Of a DNA stretch of 64,000 bases, positions 17,316-26,045 are shown piece by piece. Location of the stretch: the NCBI RefSeq assembly GCF_038405225.1, contig NZ_CP151657.1, positions 1,116,001 to 1,180,000 on the forward strand. The letters run 5' to 3'. Each line of letters begins with the position of its first letter. Positions within the stretch are counted from its first letter, which is position 1. This stretch comes from Arthrobacter citreus. Lineage in GTDB: Bacteria; Actinomycetota; Actinomycetes; Actinomycetales; Micrococcaceae. The position numbers were made by a program, and so were the translations under genes. The notes under the pieces are model-generated. The model was not told where the DNA came from, made no database searches, and saw only the letters and a program-made list of their open reading frames with translations.

Positions 17316-18076
17316 GCGTCCTTGTTTGCCGTGGAGATTTTGCGCTTGTAGTAGTACTTGCCGGGCTGCCAGTCCTCACCGGGGACCGATGTCGCCAGCC
17401 AGACCAGGGTCTCCGCGCCCTGTTCGGGCGAGATCAGGAACCGGTTGAGGGCGGTCCGGTAGATCACGCGCATGATGCTGGTGGAGCCGGCGGCGAAGGA
17501 TGATGCCACAGCCCCCGGGTGGAAGGCTGCGGCGGAAATTCGGGCGGCCCGGTACCTGGCGTCCAGCTCCCGGGTGAACAGGATGTTCGCCAGTTTCGAG
17601 TTTCCGTAGGCGCGGTTCGGGGTGTACCGCCGCCGGGACTCCAGGTCATCAATGTCAAAATGCGCAAACAGGCTGTTGGCCACGCTGGAGGTGTTGATGA
17701 CGCTCGCCCCGGACTCCGTCAGCCGGTCCAGCAGCAGATTGGTGAGCAGGAACGGTGCCAGATGGTTGACCTGGAGCGTTTTTTCGTGCCCGTCAACGGT
17801 TTCTTCGCGCCCCCGCATGATGCCGCCGGCATTGTTCACCAGCACATCGATGCGCGGATACCGTTCCAGCAGAGCGGATGCCAGGGCGCGGACGTCGTCT
17901 AGGCGGGAATAGTCGGCGAGCAGGTAGTCGCTGTCCAGTTCCCGGGCCACCGCCGCGGTTTTCTCCGGTGAGCGGCCAACGACGACGACGCGGTTGCCAA
18001 GGCTTTTCAGGCTTCGCGCCGCTGCGGCTCCGATGCCGTCGCTGGCTCCGGTGATGACAATGGTTCGCTCTGACAC
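17237..18076 (-). CDS. Short-chain dehydrogenase (retinol-dehydrogenase-like SDR)
   Basis: A 279-residue oxidoreductase with TGASDGIGAAAAR, an Arg after strand two (VVVGRSPEKT) favouring NADP(H), NNAGGIMRG, NTSSVAN and the YGNSK catalytic pair. The layout matches the retinol dehydrogenase/WW-domain-oxidoreductase-like SDR group. I start at GTG 18076, preceded by GAAAGG; the earlier ATG at 18151 adds a low-complexity Pro/His stretch. The stop lies inside the tail of rhaB on the other strand. No link to rhamnose use is evident. Confidence 0.88.
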   Translation of the reverse strand: MSERTIVITGASDGIGAAAARSLKSLGNRVVVVGRSPEKTAAVARELDSDYLLADYSRLDDVRALASALLERYPRIDVLVNNAGGIMRGREETVDGHEKTLQVNHLAPFLLTNLLLDRLTESGASVINTSSVANSLFAHFDIDDLESRRRYTPNRAYGNSKLANILFTRELDARYRAARISAAAFHPGAVASSFAAGSTSIMRVIYRTALNRFLISPEQGAETLVWLATSVPGEDWQPGKYYYKRKISTANKDAYDAALSARLWDESARMVGLEPAAGR

Positions 18077-18177
18077 GGGCGGCCTTTCGGGCGGATGCGG
18101 GAACGGGTGCGAAGACTCTCCCAGTATTGCCCGGGACAGCGGATCCGCCAATCAGCGTGCTCCCCGGTGTCGCCGGA

Positions 18178-18771
18178 TTACTCCCGGAGGCGCGGGCTTT
18201 CCGGCCCGATAAGCCTGCAGGCTGCGGCTACGGCAGCGGCGCGGCGGCGGCTCTTGGACTCATCCTTCACATCCGATTCACCCGTGAACAGGAATTCGGG
18301 AGACTGGGCCCATGCGGTGGCCAGGGACAGGAGCATGGTGATCAGGTCATCCGGGTCCCACCGTGAATCGATAATGCCCGAGGCCTGCGCGCGGATCACG
18401 TCCTCGGTGCCCGGCCCGGGGCGCCCGCAGGGTGTCTGCGGAGCGAGTCCGGGTTCATTTTCCAGCCTCGCCCAGTCCAGCATGCGCAGATGGCCGGGGT
18501 TCTGCGTTGCGTGGTCGAACATGGCACCCACGAAGCCGGGCAAATCCGTGACATCGCCGGGAATCCTGTCCTTGGTCTCCTGCATGTTCAGGGCGAGGAC
18601 CGCGGCAAACAGTGCCCGCTTGTCACCGAAATACGCATAGAGGCGCTCCTTGCTGGCCCGGGCGTCGGCGGCTATCCGGTCCACCCGCGAGCCGGCAAGT
18701 CCGTAGCGCGCAAACTCGGTGCGCGCCGCTGCCAGGATGCGCGCTTTGGTTGCTTCGCCGTCGGTTCTCAT
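18178..18771 (-). CDS. TetR family transcriptional regulator
   Basis: A 197-residue repressor with the helix-turn-helix ILAAARTEFARYGLAGSRVD then IAADARASKERLYAYFGDK. It starts at ATG 18771 and is divergent from the DHA2 drug exporter. A 14-of-16 palindrome at 18792-18807 in the 56-base gap is the likely operator and would control both genes. This regulator-exporter layout is typical of inducible multidrug efflux. Confidence 0.93.
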   Translation of the reverse strand: MRTDGEATKARILAAARTEFARYGLAGSRVDRIAADARASKERLYAYFGDKRALFAAVLALNMQETKDRIPGDVTDLPGFVGAMFDHATQNPGHLRMLDWARLENEPGLAPQTPCGRPGPGTEDVIRAQASGIIDSRWDPDDLITMLLSLATAWAQSPEFLFTGESDVKDESKSRRRAAAVAAACRLIGPESPRLRE

Positions 18772-18791
18772 ACCTGTAGTCTAGCTAAGCC

Positions 18792-18807
18792 AACCAACTA
18801 GTTCGTT
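18792..18807. promoter_or_regulatory. TetR operator candidate between regulator and drug exporter
   Basis: AACCAACTAGTTCGTT reads the same on both strands at 14 of 16 positions, with a perfect AACTAGTT core. It lies 21 bases before the exporter ATG and 20 bases before the regulator ATG, ideally placed to repress both. Confidence 0.7.
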
Positions 18808-18827
18808 TGATTGAGGATTTCCCCCAC

Positions 18828-20309
18828 ATGGACCGTACGACCACCGCCGGCGAACCACCCGCCGTCGACCACTCCACCCATCCGCACCGCTGGATGCTCC
18901 TTGCCGTCCTGGCCCTGGCCCAGCTGATGGTGGTCCTGGACGGAACCATCGTCAACATTGCCCTGCCCGATGCCCAGCGCGAGCTCGGCATGTCCGACGG
19001 CGACCGCACATGGGTTGTTACCATTTACGCGCTGGCCTTCGGTTCGCTGCTGCTGCTCGGCGGCCGCATTGCGGATTACTGGGGACGCAAGCGCACGTTC
19101 ATGGTGGGCATGCTCGGCTTTGCCGTGGCTTCCGCCCTGGGTGGATTCGCCGGAAGCACCGAAGTGCTGCTGGCGTCCCGCGGGCTGCAGGGTGCCTTCG
19201 CTGCGCTGCTGGCTCCGGCATCGCTGGCCATCCTGACCATTACCTTCCCCTCGGGCAAGGACCGCATTAAGGCGTTTGCCGTGTACGGCGCCATTGGCGG
19301 CGGCGGTGCGGCCATCGGCCTGCTGCTCGGCGGCGTGCTGACACAGTACGCGTCCTGGAACTGGTGCCTTCTGGTGAACGTGCCGATCGCCGTCGTCGCC
19401 ATTGCCGGCGGCCTGCCGCTGATCCGGGAGAGCAAGGCGCACGGCAACACGCGGTATGACCTGCCCGGCGCCGTTCTGGTTGTTGCCGGACTGGCCTCGC
19501 TGGTTTACGGGTTCGCCCAGGCCGAAGAGGGGTGGGTGCGCCTGGAAACGCTCGGGTTCCTCGCCGTCGGCATCCTCATTCTCGCCGTCTTTGTCCTGGT
19601 GGAATCCAAGGTGTCCAACCCGCTGCTTCCGCTGCGCGTGCTCACCAACCGGGTGCGCGGCGGTGCCTTCCTGGTGTCCACCCTGACCGGTGCCGCACTG
19701 CTGGGCGGGATCCTGTTCCTGGTCTTCTACTTCCAGATTGTCCTGGGCTATTCGCCGCTGAAGTCCGGCCTGGCGTCGCTGCCGATGACCCTGGCCATCA
19801 CGGCCGGCGCCGGCGTGCTGTCCAAATTCCTGCCGCGCACAGGCGTGCGCGTGCCGATGACGCTGGGTCCGGTGGTTGGCGCCGTCGGCCTCTTCTGGCT
19901 CTCCTCGATCACGGTTGAGGGAAATTACGCGCTTCAGGTCCTGCCGGGCCTGATTCTGCTGGGCTTTGGCCTGGCCATGATTTTTGTGCCGCTGCAGAAC
20001 GTGGCGCTGGCAGGAATCGATGAGCACGACGCCGGCGTGGCCAGTGCCGCTGTTTCGGCCACCCAGCAGATCGGCGGGTCCATCGGCACCGCCCTGTTCA
20101 CCGCGATTTACACAGCCGCGGTCTCGGGCTACCTCAGCGGCCGGGAAGCCCTGCCGCTGACGCAGCTCGAAGCCCTGGTCAGCGGCTATTCCTCGGCGTT
20201 CATGTGGGCCGGTGCCGCCATCGCCCTGGCTGCTCCGATCAGCTTCTTCATGATCCGGCTGTCCAGGAAGGACCTGCTGGACGTTCCCGCCGTTCCCCAC
20301 GTCGGCTAG
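18828..20309 (+). CDS. MFS multidrug exporter, DHA2 (EmrB/QacA-like) family
   Basis: A 493-residue proton-driven exporter with 14 predicted helices. The first helix carries the DHA2 motif LDGTIVNIALPDAQRELG; loop 2-3 has GRIADYWGRKR, motif A; and the fifth helix has GAIGGGGAAIGLLLGG, the antiporter motif C region. I favour ATG 18828 (MDRTTT) over the in-frame TTG 18807, which falls inside the operator. GAGG lies about 11 bases before it. Likely controlled by the divergent TetR. Confidence 0.93.
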   Translation: MDRTTTAGEPPAVDHSTHPHRWMLLAVLALAQLMVVLDGTIVNIALPDAQRELGMSDGDRTWVVTIYALAFGSLLLLGGRIADYWGRKRTFMVGMLGFAVASALGGFAGSTEVLLASRGLQGAFAALLAPASLAILTITFPSGKDRIKAFAVYGAIGGGGAAIGLLLGGVLTQYASWNWCLLVNVPIAVVAIAGGLPLIRESKAHGNTRYDLPGAVLVVAGLASLVYGFAQAEEGWVRLETLGFLAVGILILAVFVLVESKVSNPLLPLRVLTNRVRGGAFLVSTLTGAALLGGILFLVFYFQIVLGYSPLKSGLASLPMTLAITAGAGVLSKFLPRTGVRVPMTLGPVVGAVGLFWLSSITVEGNYALQVLPGLILLGFGLAMIFVPLQNVALAGIDEHDAGVASAAVSATQQIGGSIGTALFTAIYTAAVSGYLSGREALPLTQLEALVSGYSSAFMWAGAAIALAAPISFFMIRLSRKDLLDVPAVPHVG

Positions 20310-20342
20310 ACAGCGTAGCTGGTCCGCAGCGGACCACGCCTT

Positions 20343-20376
20343 CGGACCGGCTCCTGCATTTGCAGGGGCCGGTCCG
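20343..20376. terminator. Hairpin between convergent MFS exporter and rhaM
   Basis: A 16-bp stem with one G-T pair and a 2-base TT gap (CGGACCGGCTCCTGCA / TGCAGGGGCCGGTCCG). No long U-run follows on either side, but the position between two converging stops (20309 and 20399) supports a terminator. Confidence 0.7.
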
Positions 20377-20398
20377 TGTGTGGTTAAGGCGCCTGTTC

Positions 20399-20719
20399 CT
20401 AGTCGAGGTGGAAGACCTCCGGCAGCGCCACCATGGCTTCATCCGGACGCCGGCCGTCCATAGGCTCAAAAAGGTCTCCCATGGACGCCTGCCACGCGGC
20501 GTTGATCTCCCGTTGGTCCATGGCTGCCTGAGCCGCGGCAAAGTCCTCGGTCTCGAGGTAGCCGATGAGCATGCCGTCCGGCTTCAGGAAGAGGCTGTAG
20601 TTGTGCCAGCCGGTTTCCCGGAGGGCCTGCTGCATCTCCGGCCACACGGCGGAGTGACGTGTCCGGTACTCGTCAATGCACTCGGGACGGACCTGAAGTG
20701 TGAAGCAAACCCGCTGCAT
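20399..20719 (-). CDS. rhaM: L-rhamnose mutarotase
   Basis: Interconverts alpha and beta anomers of L-rhamnose, giving the isomerase its preferred form. The 106-residue protein matches the RhaM/RhaU family: RVCFTLQVRPECIDEYRTRH at the N-terminus (with the conserved Tyr and His), AVWPEMQQAL, NYSLFL and a MDGRRPDE/VFHLD end. It is separated from the rha operon by 3 kb but divergent from the sugar porter at 20883, and the gap between them carries two LacI-type half-operators like the one at the rha promoter. Confidence 0.94.
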   Translation of the reverse strand: MQRVCFTLQVRPECIDEYRTRHSAVWPEMQQALRETGWHNYSLFLKPDGMLIGYLETEDFAAAQAAMDQREINAAWQASMGDLFEPMDGRRPDEAMVALPEVFHLD

Positions 20720-20790
20720 AATGAACCTCCGCGATCGTGACGGAGGCCGTTTTTAGCTTCCGCGCAAGCTGTTGTAGTCTGTGTCGAGTC

Positions 20791-20821
20791 TAACATTGAA
20801 TCGTTTTTATGAAACGTTCCA
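20791..20821. promoter_or_regulatory. Two LacI-type operators upstream of the rhamnose porter and rhaM
   Basis: TGAATCGTTTTT (20798-20809 region) and TGAAACGTTCCA (20810-20821) lie back to back. The first matches the reverse complement of the rha operator (TGAATCGTTTCA) at 10 of 12 bases; the second matches the ideal TGAAACGTTTCA at 11 of 12. A -10-like TAACAT (20791-20796) directly precedes them, so a bound repressor would block transcription toward the porter and possibly rhaM. The gap 20720-20882 holds nothing else I can name. Confidence 0.68.
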
Positions 20822-20882
20822 AAAGGACGCCACCGCCGATGGAAAGAGCCGGCGGACAGCTAAGATCAGGAGACACAACGGC

Positions 20883-22199
20883 GTGCGTATTGGCAGCAAG
20901 GAAACCAAAGGTTGGAAGGCCACCATCTCAGTGGCCATGTCCAACTACATCGAAGCCGGATCGATCATTGCGATCGCATCGAGCCTGTCCCTGTGGCAGG
21001 AATACCTCGGCATTGACAACTACCTCACCGGACTGCTGGCGGCGCTGAGCGCCAATGCTTTCGGCGCCGCCATTGGGGCGGCAATCGGCGGCCCGCTCTG
21101 CGACAGGTTCGGCCGGAAATTCATCTACACCTATGACCTCATGCTGTACATGGCCGGTGTCCTCCTTGCTGCCTTCGCCGGCAACTTCTGGATGCTGCTT
21201 GCCGCCTTTGTGATGACCGGCATCGCCGTGGGGGCCGGGGTGCCGGCCTCGTGGACCTACATTGCCGAGGAGGCCCCCGCGGACAAGCGGGCGGCCCACG
21301 TGGGCACCGCCCAGCTGGCATGGTCCATGGGTCCGGTCATCGGCTTCGCCCTTGCCGTTCTGGTGGGGCCGCTGGGGCTGCTGGGCAGCCGCCTGATTTT
21401 CCTCCACCTCTTTGTGGTGGCCTTCGTGACCTGGTACATCCGCCAGGGGCTGAAGGAATCCGTGATGTGGACCGAGGAGAAAGCCCAGGCCAAGCGCAGC
21501 CCCGTCAGTGGCGGCCGCGCCCGGCCCAAATACTCCGAGCTCTTCACCAACCGGACCAACCTCAAGGCGCTGCTGTTCCTCTTCGGCGTCTACGCGTTCT
21601 GGAACACCGTTGCAGGTGCCATGGGCATCTTCATGCCGAGGATCTACGAAGCGGTTGGCGGTTTGGACGGCGTGCAGGCCAACATGCTCCAGGTGGTGCT
21701 GTGGGGCTTCACGGTCCTGGCCACGTACTTCGGATTCATGCGCCTGGCGGACCGCTACAGCCGGCGGCTGCTGTATGGGATTGGAGCGGCCCTGGGCCTC
21801 ATCGCCTGGGTGCTCCTGGTCTTCGCTCCGCCGGTGCCCATGGTGCTCGGTGCCTTCGTGGTCCTCTGGGGCGTCTCCGCCGGCATCGGCGCGCAGGCCT
21901 TCTACGGCCTGTGGGCCAGCGAACTGTTCGCCACGCGCTACCGGGCCGGTGCCCAGGGCATCCTGTTCTTCGCAGCCCGGACCGCAACCGGCATCCTCAG
22001 CTTCTTCTTCCCGACCATGCTGGCCACCGTCGGCTTTGTCCCGCTGGGCCTGACCCTGATTGCGCTGCTGCTGGTAGCCGCCGTCGTGGGCGTTCTGTAC
22101 GCCCCCGACACGCAGGGCAAGACGCTGCAGGAGATTGAAGTGGAGCGTTACGGCGCAGTGGTGGGGGAGTCCCCGGAACCGGTGCGCGTCCCGTCCTAG
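20883..22199 (+). CDS. MFS sugar porter, probable L-rhamnose uptake transporter
   Basis: A 438-residue major facilitator with about 12 helices. Sugar-porter features are GGPLCDRFGRKFIYTYDLM in loop 2-3, MRLADRYSRRLLYGIG in loop 8-9, and the WASELFATRYRAGAQG segment after helix 10. I start at GTG 20883, eleven bases after AGGAG; the open frame back to 20781 crosses the operators. Import of rhamnose is inferred from the shared operators, the divergent mutarotase and the absence of any other rhamnose transporter in the window. Confidence 0.85.
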   Translation: MRIGSKETKGWKATISVAMSNYIEAGSIIAIASSLSLWQEYLGIDNYLTGLLAALSANAFGAAIGAAIGGPLCDRFGRKFIYTYDLMLYMAGVLLAAFAGNFWMLLAAFVMTGIAVGAGVPASWTYIAEEAPADKRAAHVGTAQLAWSMGPVIGFALAVLVGPLGLLGSRLIFLHLFVVAFVTWYIRQGLKESVMWTEEKAQAKRSPVSGGRARPKYSELFTNRTNLKALLFLFGVYAFWNTVAGAMGIFMPRIYEAVGGLDGVQANMLQVVLWGFTVLATYFGFMRLADRYSRRLLYGIGAALGLIAWVLLVFAPPVPMVLGAFVVLWGVSAGIGAQAFYGLWASELFATRYRAGAQGILFFAARTATGILSFFFPTMLATVGFVPLGLTLIALLLVAAVVGVLYAPDTQGKTLQEIEVERYGAVVGESPEPVRVPS

Positions 22200-22288
22200 G
22201 GGCCGGTGGCCCCACAGAGGCGCAGACCCGGATCAGCTCCAGTCATCTCCCGGCAGGCGGGGTGTGAACAGTGCACCCCGCCTGGTCC

Positions 22289-23098
22289 TCAGCGGAACCC
22301 GCCGTCGCTGGTCAGCACCTGACCCACCATCCAGCGGCCCTCGTCGCTCACCAGCCAGGCAATCAGGCGCGCCGGGTCGTCGGGTTCGCCGAACCGGCCG
22401 CCGGGGAACCGGGAAAGCACTTCCTCGAGGACTTCGGGCGGACGGTCCGCAGTGTCAACATTCAGGTATCCGGTGTTCACGGGACCAGGATTCACGGTGT
22501 TCAGGATGATTCCCCGGCGGATCAGGTCCGCCGCGACGGAGGGGGTGATTCCGGCCAGGGCTGCCTTGGAAGTGGCATAGGCGATTTCGTTCTCCATCAC
22601 GCCCCCGTTGATCTGGCCGGAGGTCATCCAGATGACCCTGCCGCCGGGCCGGCCGTCGTGCTGCTCGGAAAACCCCCGGGTGAGCAGCAGCGTCGAACGG
22701 GTATTGACCTGCCAGTGCGCATCCAGTTTTTCAGCCGTCATTTCCGCCAGCGGACCGTCACCGCCGCTGCGCGCATGGTTGCAGATCAAAATATCCAGAT
22801 GCCCCAGTGCGGACACAGCGGTGTCGATGACCTGCGCGGCGCCGTCGGCTTCCGCGAGGTTGATGCCTGTGTGGGCCAGGCGGGCACCGTCAGCAAGCTG
22901 GGTGCGCAGGCCTGCGACGACGTCGTCGACGGCGTCGGCGCCCCACGGCTGCTCCGCGTCATGGGGAGAGTAGTGGGCCAGATACAGGCTCGCGCCCATC
23001 CGCGCCAGCCGGGAAGCCACGGCATAGCCGATGCCCTGCCGCCGGCTGACCCCGGTAATGACGGCGGTGCGGCCCGTCAGGGGAAGCGGTGCGTTCAC
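22289..23098 (-). CDS. Short-chain dehydrogenase/reductase
   Basis: A 269-residue SDR. It has GVSRRQGIGYA as the nucleotide site, an unusual but recurring actinobacterial form of TGxxxGIG, then CNHARSG in place of NNAG, MTSGQ, and the YATSK catalytic pair. The end VLTSDGGFR is the usual SDR C-terminus. The substrate is unknown; FabG-like reduction is possible. Its start overlaps the SGNH hydrolase stop by four bases, so the two form a small operon. Confidence 0.88.
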   Translation of the reverse strand: MNAPLPLTGRTAVITGVSRRQGIGYAVASRLARMGASLYLAHYSPHDAEQPWGADAVDDVVAGLRTQLADGARLAHTGINLAEADGAAQVIDTAVSALGHLDILICNHARSGGDGPLAEMTAEKLDAHWQVNTRSTLLLTRGFSEQHDGRPGGRVIWMTSGQINGGVMENEIAYATSKAALAGITPSVAADLIRRGIILNTVNPGPVNTGYLNVDTADRPPEVLEEVLSRFPGGRFGEPDDPARLIAWLVSDEGRWMVGQVLTSDGGFR

Positions 23099-23721
23099 GG
23101 CCGTCCAGCCACCGCGTCCAGCCAGGCGGCGGCAATGGCAGCGTGCCCGCGTTCCGTGGGATGGACGCCGTCCTCCGCCAGCGTTTGGGGTGCCGTGCCC
23201 GCCGCAACCAGATTGTTCAGGATTTCATCGGTGCGGACGAGGACTGCTCCGAATTCCTTGGCCAAACGGCGCACTGACGCAATCCTCGGATCCAAATCCT
23301 GCCGCCACTTCTGCTGCTCGGCGTCCACGGGGAGAACAAACGGTTCCATCAAAATAATGGGGGTGTCCGGAGCCAGCCGCTCCAGCATGGAGCGGTACCG
23401 TGCGAGGAAGGTCGCCTGATCCGTTTCCTGGCCGGAATCGAAGCGGCGCCAGGTGTCGTTGATGCCGATCATGACCGATACACAATGCGGGGTTTCCGCG
23501 AGGACGTCAGCTTCCCACCGGCGGGCCAGGTCCTCGGCCCGGTCCCCGCCGACACCGCGGTTAATGACCGACGCACCGGCAAACGGGGCACTCTCGGCCA
23601 GCATGCGGACGTAGCCGTCCCCCAGTCCGCCGCCGGCGCCCCCGCGCCGTCCGCAGTCGGTGACGCTGTCGCCCGCAAAGACAATCCGTTCTCCGTCGAA
23701 CAGCCGTGCTGCGTCTGCCAT
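23095..23721 (-). CDS. SGNH/GDSL-family hydrolase
   Basis: A 208-residue esterase-type protein. Block I is FAGDSVTDCGRR with the catalytic Ser, block II GVGGDRAEDLARR, block III IGINDTWRR with the Asn, and block V DGVHPTERGHAAIA with the Asp/His. There is no signal peptide, so it is probably cytoplasmic. This form resembles acetylxylan-esterase-like or sugar O-acetylesterases of the family. I start at ATG 23721 with AGGAG seven bases before it; the open frame to 23958 runs into the neighbouring terminator region. Confidence 0.9.
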   Translation of the reverse strand: MADAARLFDGERIVFAGDSVTDCGRRGGAGGGLGDGYVRMLAESAPFAGASVINRGVGGDRAEDLARRWEADVLAETPHCVSVMIGINDTWRRFDSGQETDQATFLARYRSMLERLAPDTPIILMEPFVLPVDAEQQKWRQDLDPRIASVRRLAKEFGAVLVRTDEILNNLVAAGTAPQTLAEDGVHPTERGHAAIAAAWLDAVAGRP

Positions 23722-23822
23722 GGGGTTTCTCCTTGGATGATCAGGGGTGTAACTCAGATCACTCACCTTAGTCTGCAAATGAGCGGCAAACGCGCGGGCA
23801 CGCCTGAGGTTCAGGCAAGGGG

Positions 23823-23852
23823 AGCCGGCCCGGCGGATGTGCCGGGCCGGCT
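23823..23852. terminator. Perfect GC-rich hairpin after the aldo/keto reductase gene
   Basis: Twelve-base perfect arms, AGCCGGCCCGGC and its complement, around a GGATGT loop. It lies 36 bases past the aldo/keto reductase stop. There is no U-run. Confidence 0.65.
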
Positions 23853-23887
23853 GCCGCTGCGCACCTGGCGCAGGCCTGAGCCGGCTG

Positions 23888-24892
23888 CTAGGACGGGCGG
23901 CTCTCGGGTGACTGCGTTTTCGCGGGATCGCGTTCCGCCAGTCCACCCACGGCTTCATCGATGCGTGCCAGGATGTCCGGTTTCAGCTCCACGCCGGCTG
24001 CCTGCACGTTGGACGTGACCTGCTCCGGGCGGGATGCTCCAATGATGGCGCCGGCCACGTTCGGGTTCTGCAGCACCCAGGCAAGCGCCAGCTGGCCCAT
24101 CGTGAGCCCGGCCTCGTCGGCGATGGGCTGCAGCTTCTGCACCCCTGCCAGGACGTCGTCGTTCATCCACCGGCCGATCATCTTCGCGCCGCCCTTGGCA
24201 TCGGTGGCCCGGCTGCCTTCGGGAAGGTCCGCTCCGGGCTTGTACTTGCCGCTGAGGACTCCCTGGGCCATGGGGGAGAAGACGATCTGGGACATGCCCA
24301 GCTCCTCGGAGGCGGGCACGACGTCGGCCTCGATGACCCGCCACAGCATGTTGTACTGCGGCTGGTTGGAGATCAGCTGGAAGCCTAGCTGGCGGGCGAG
24401 TTCATGACCGGCACGGATCTGCTCCGCGTTCCATTCGCTGACCCCGATGTACAGCGCCTTGCCCTGGCGAACCACGTCGGCAAACGCCTGCATGGTTTCC
24501 TCCAGCGGCGTCTCGCAGTCGTAGCGGTGGGCCTGGTAAAGGTCCACGTAGTCGGTCTGCAGGCGCTGCAGGGAGCCGTTGATGGATTCCATGATGTGCT
24601 TGCGGGACAGTCCGGAGTCATTGTGGCCGCCGGGGCCGGTGGGCCAGTAGACCTTGGTGAGGATTTCCAGGGATTCCCGGCGCTCGCTCTTCAGTGCGGT
24701 GCCGAGGACTCCCTCGGCGATGGTGTTGGCATAGGCATCTGCGGTGTCGAAGGTGCTGATTCCCGCGTCCAGTGCCGCGCGAACGCAGGAGGCTGCGACG
24801 TCGTTCTCCACCTGTGAACCGTGCGTGAGCCAGTTGCCGTAGATGATTTCGGAGATTTTCAGTCCGCTGTTGCCGAGGTGTCTGTGTTCCAT
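23888..24892 (-). CDS. Aldo/keto reductase (Kv-beta/YghZ-like)
   Basis: A 334-residue NADPH-dependent carbonyl reductase with a TIM barrel. The catalytic tetrad is visible: Asp49 and Tyr54 in FDTADAY, Lys80 in ILTKVYW and His122 in YQAHRYD. The cofactor segment SPMAQGVLSGKYKPG and IIGASRPEQV place it with the potassium-channel beta subunit/YghZ group, which reduce methylglyoxal and other aldehydes. A single gene with its own terminator. Confidence 0.92.
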   Translation of the reverse strand: MEHRHLGNSGLKISEIIYGNWLTHGSQVENDVAASCVRAALDAGISTFDTADAYANTIAEGVLGTALKSERRESLEILTKVYWPTGPGGHNDSGLSRKHIMESINGSLQRLQTDYVDLYQAHRYDCETPLEETMQAFADVVRQGKALYIGVSEWNAEQIRAGHELARQLGFQLISNQPQYNMLWRVIEADVVPASEELGMSQIVFSPMAQGVLSGKYKPGADLPEGSRATDAKGGAKMIGRWMNDDVLAGVQKLQPIADEAGLTMGQLALAWVLQNPNVAGAIIGASRPEQVTSNVQAAGVELKPDILARIDEAVGGLAERDPAKTQSPESRPS

Positions 24893-25016
24893 CTGCTGCG
24901 CTCTCTCTTCCGGTGGTTTGTACGAGCAAAACTAAGGCAGCTGTGCAATTCGGTCAAAGGGGGTCCGCAGAGTGGAATGCCGGGGGAGATGCTGTACTGG
25001 AGCGGTGAGAACCACA

Positions 25017-26045
25017 ATGAGCCTGCCGGCCGTCGACCTGCAGGTGCGCCAGCCCTTCGACGCGCCGGGAATCTTCCGCTTCCTCGCGGTGCGTGCCATC
25101 CACGGTGTGGAAACAGCGGACCTGAGCGATCCCGGACAGCTGCGGTACGCGCGCACCCTCATGCTCCCGCACGGGCCCGGGGCCATCGAGGTCACAGCTG
25201 CCGCTGGCCCCGGCGGTGAATGGCGGCTGCTGGCGCGCCTGGAACTTGCCGCCTCCGCCGACGCCGGGCCGGCACTGAACCGTGTGCGCGCCCTGTTTGA
25301 TGCCGACGCCGATCCAGCCGTCATCGATGCGGCGCTGGCGGCTGACCCGGCCCTGGCTCCGCTGGTGGCGCGCACCCCGGGCATCCGGGTCCCCGGCGAC
25401 GTGGAACCGCATGAACTCGTGGTGCGTGCGCTGGTGGGCCAGCAGATCTCCGTGGCCGCCGCCCGCACCCACCTCAACCGTCTGGCCGCAGCGGCTGGAA
25501 CTCCCTACAGATCCGCTGTCTCCGGCCTGGACCGCCTGTTTCCTGCGCCGGCGGACATTGTTGCCTGCGTGCCCGAACCCGTTCCGGGGCAGGCACTGGA
25601 CCCTGACCGGCCGCTTCGGCTGCCCGGACAGGCCATTCGTGCCGTGCGGGCCGCGGCGCATGACCTGGCAAACGGAGCACTGGAGGTGGGTGCGGGAACC
25701 GATCCGGACACCATGCGCGCGCAGCTGCTGTCCCGGCCGCGGATCGGCGCCTGGACAGCCGCCTACATCGCCATGCGGGTGCTGGGCGATTCCGATGCAT
25801 GGCTTACCGGCGACGTTGCCCTTATTGCCGGCGCCAAGGCGGCAGGAGTGCTGGAGCACGGCACGGCCAAAGCCGCCGCCCATCGCATCCTGGCCGCACG
25901 GGCCGTGGACTGGGCGCCGTGGCGCTCCTACGCGGCCGCGCATCTGTGGCAGGCGGCGGCTGCGGCTCAGGCCGGACCGCGGGCCACTGCAACATCCGGG
26001 ACCCAGGCGGCCCCGAAGCCCGGCATTAGGCTTTCTGCACCGTAA
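25017..26045 (+). CDS. DNA-3-methyladenine glycosylase II-like protein (AlkA domain)
   Basis: Base-excision repair enzyme removing alkylated purines. The 342-residue protein has an N-terminal beta domain (about 5-75, QPFDAPGIFRFLAVRAIHGVE) and the HhH-GPD barrel, with LVGQQISVAAARTHLNRL and the catalytic-Asp region WLTGDVALIAGAKA. In many actinobacteria this domain is fused to the Ada regulator; here it stands alone. Start choice: ATG 25017; GTG 25005 is possible but sits too close to GGAG. The Ala/Pro-rich C-terminus overlaps the tail of tusA on the other strand by 20 bases. Confidence 0.85.
   Translation: MSLPAVDLQVRQPFDAPGIFRFLAVRAIHGVETADLSDPGQLRYARTLMLPHGPGAIEVTAAAGPGGEWRLLARLELAASADAGPALNRVRALFDADADPAVIDAALAADPALAPLVARTPGIRVPGDVEPHELVVRALVGQQISVAAARTHLNRLAAAAGTPYRSAVSGLDRLFPAPADIVACVPEPVPGQALDPDRPLRLPGQAIRAVRAAAHDLANGALEVGAGTDPDTMRAQLLSRPRIGAWTAAYIAMRVLGDSDAWLTGDVALIAGAKAAGVLEHGTAKAAAHRILAARAVDWAPWRSYAAAHLWQAAAAAQAGPRATATSGTQAAPKPGIRLSAP

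Noticed and set aside
18798-20300. A 500-codon minus-strand frame opposite the DHA2 exporter
   Set aside because: Gln/Gly/Arg-rich and without family character; mirrors the exporter's codon pattern exactly.
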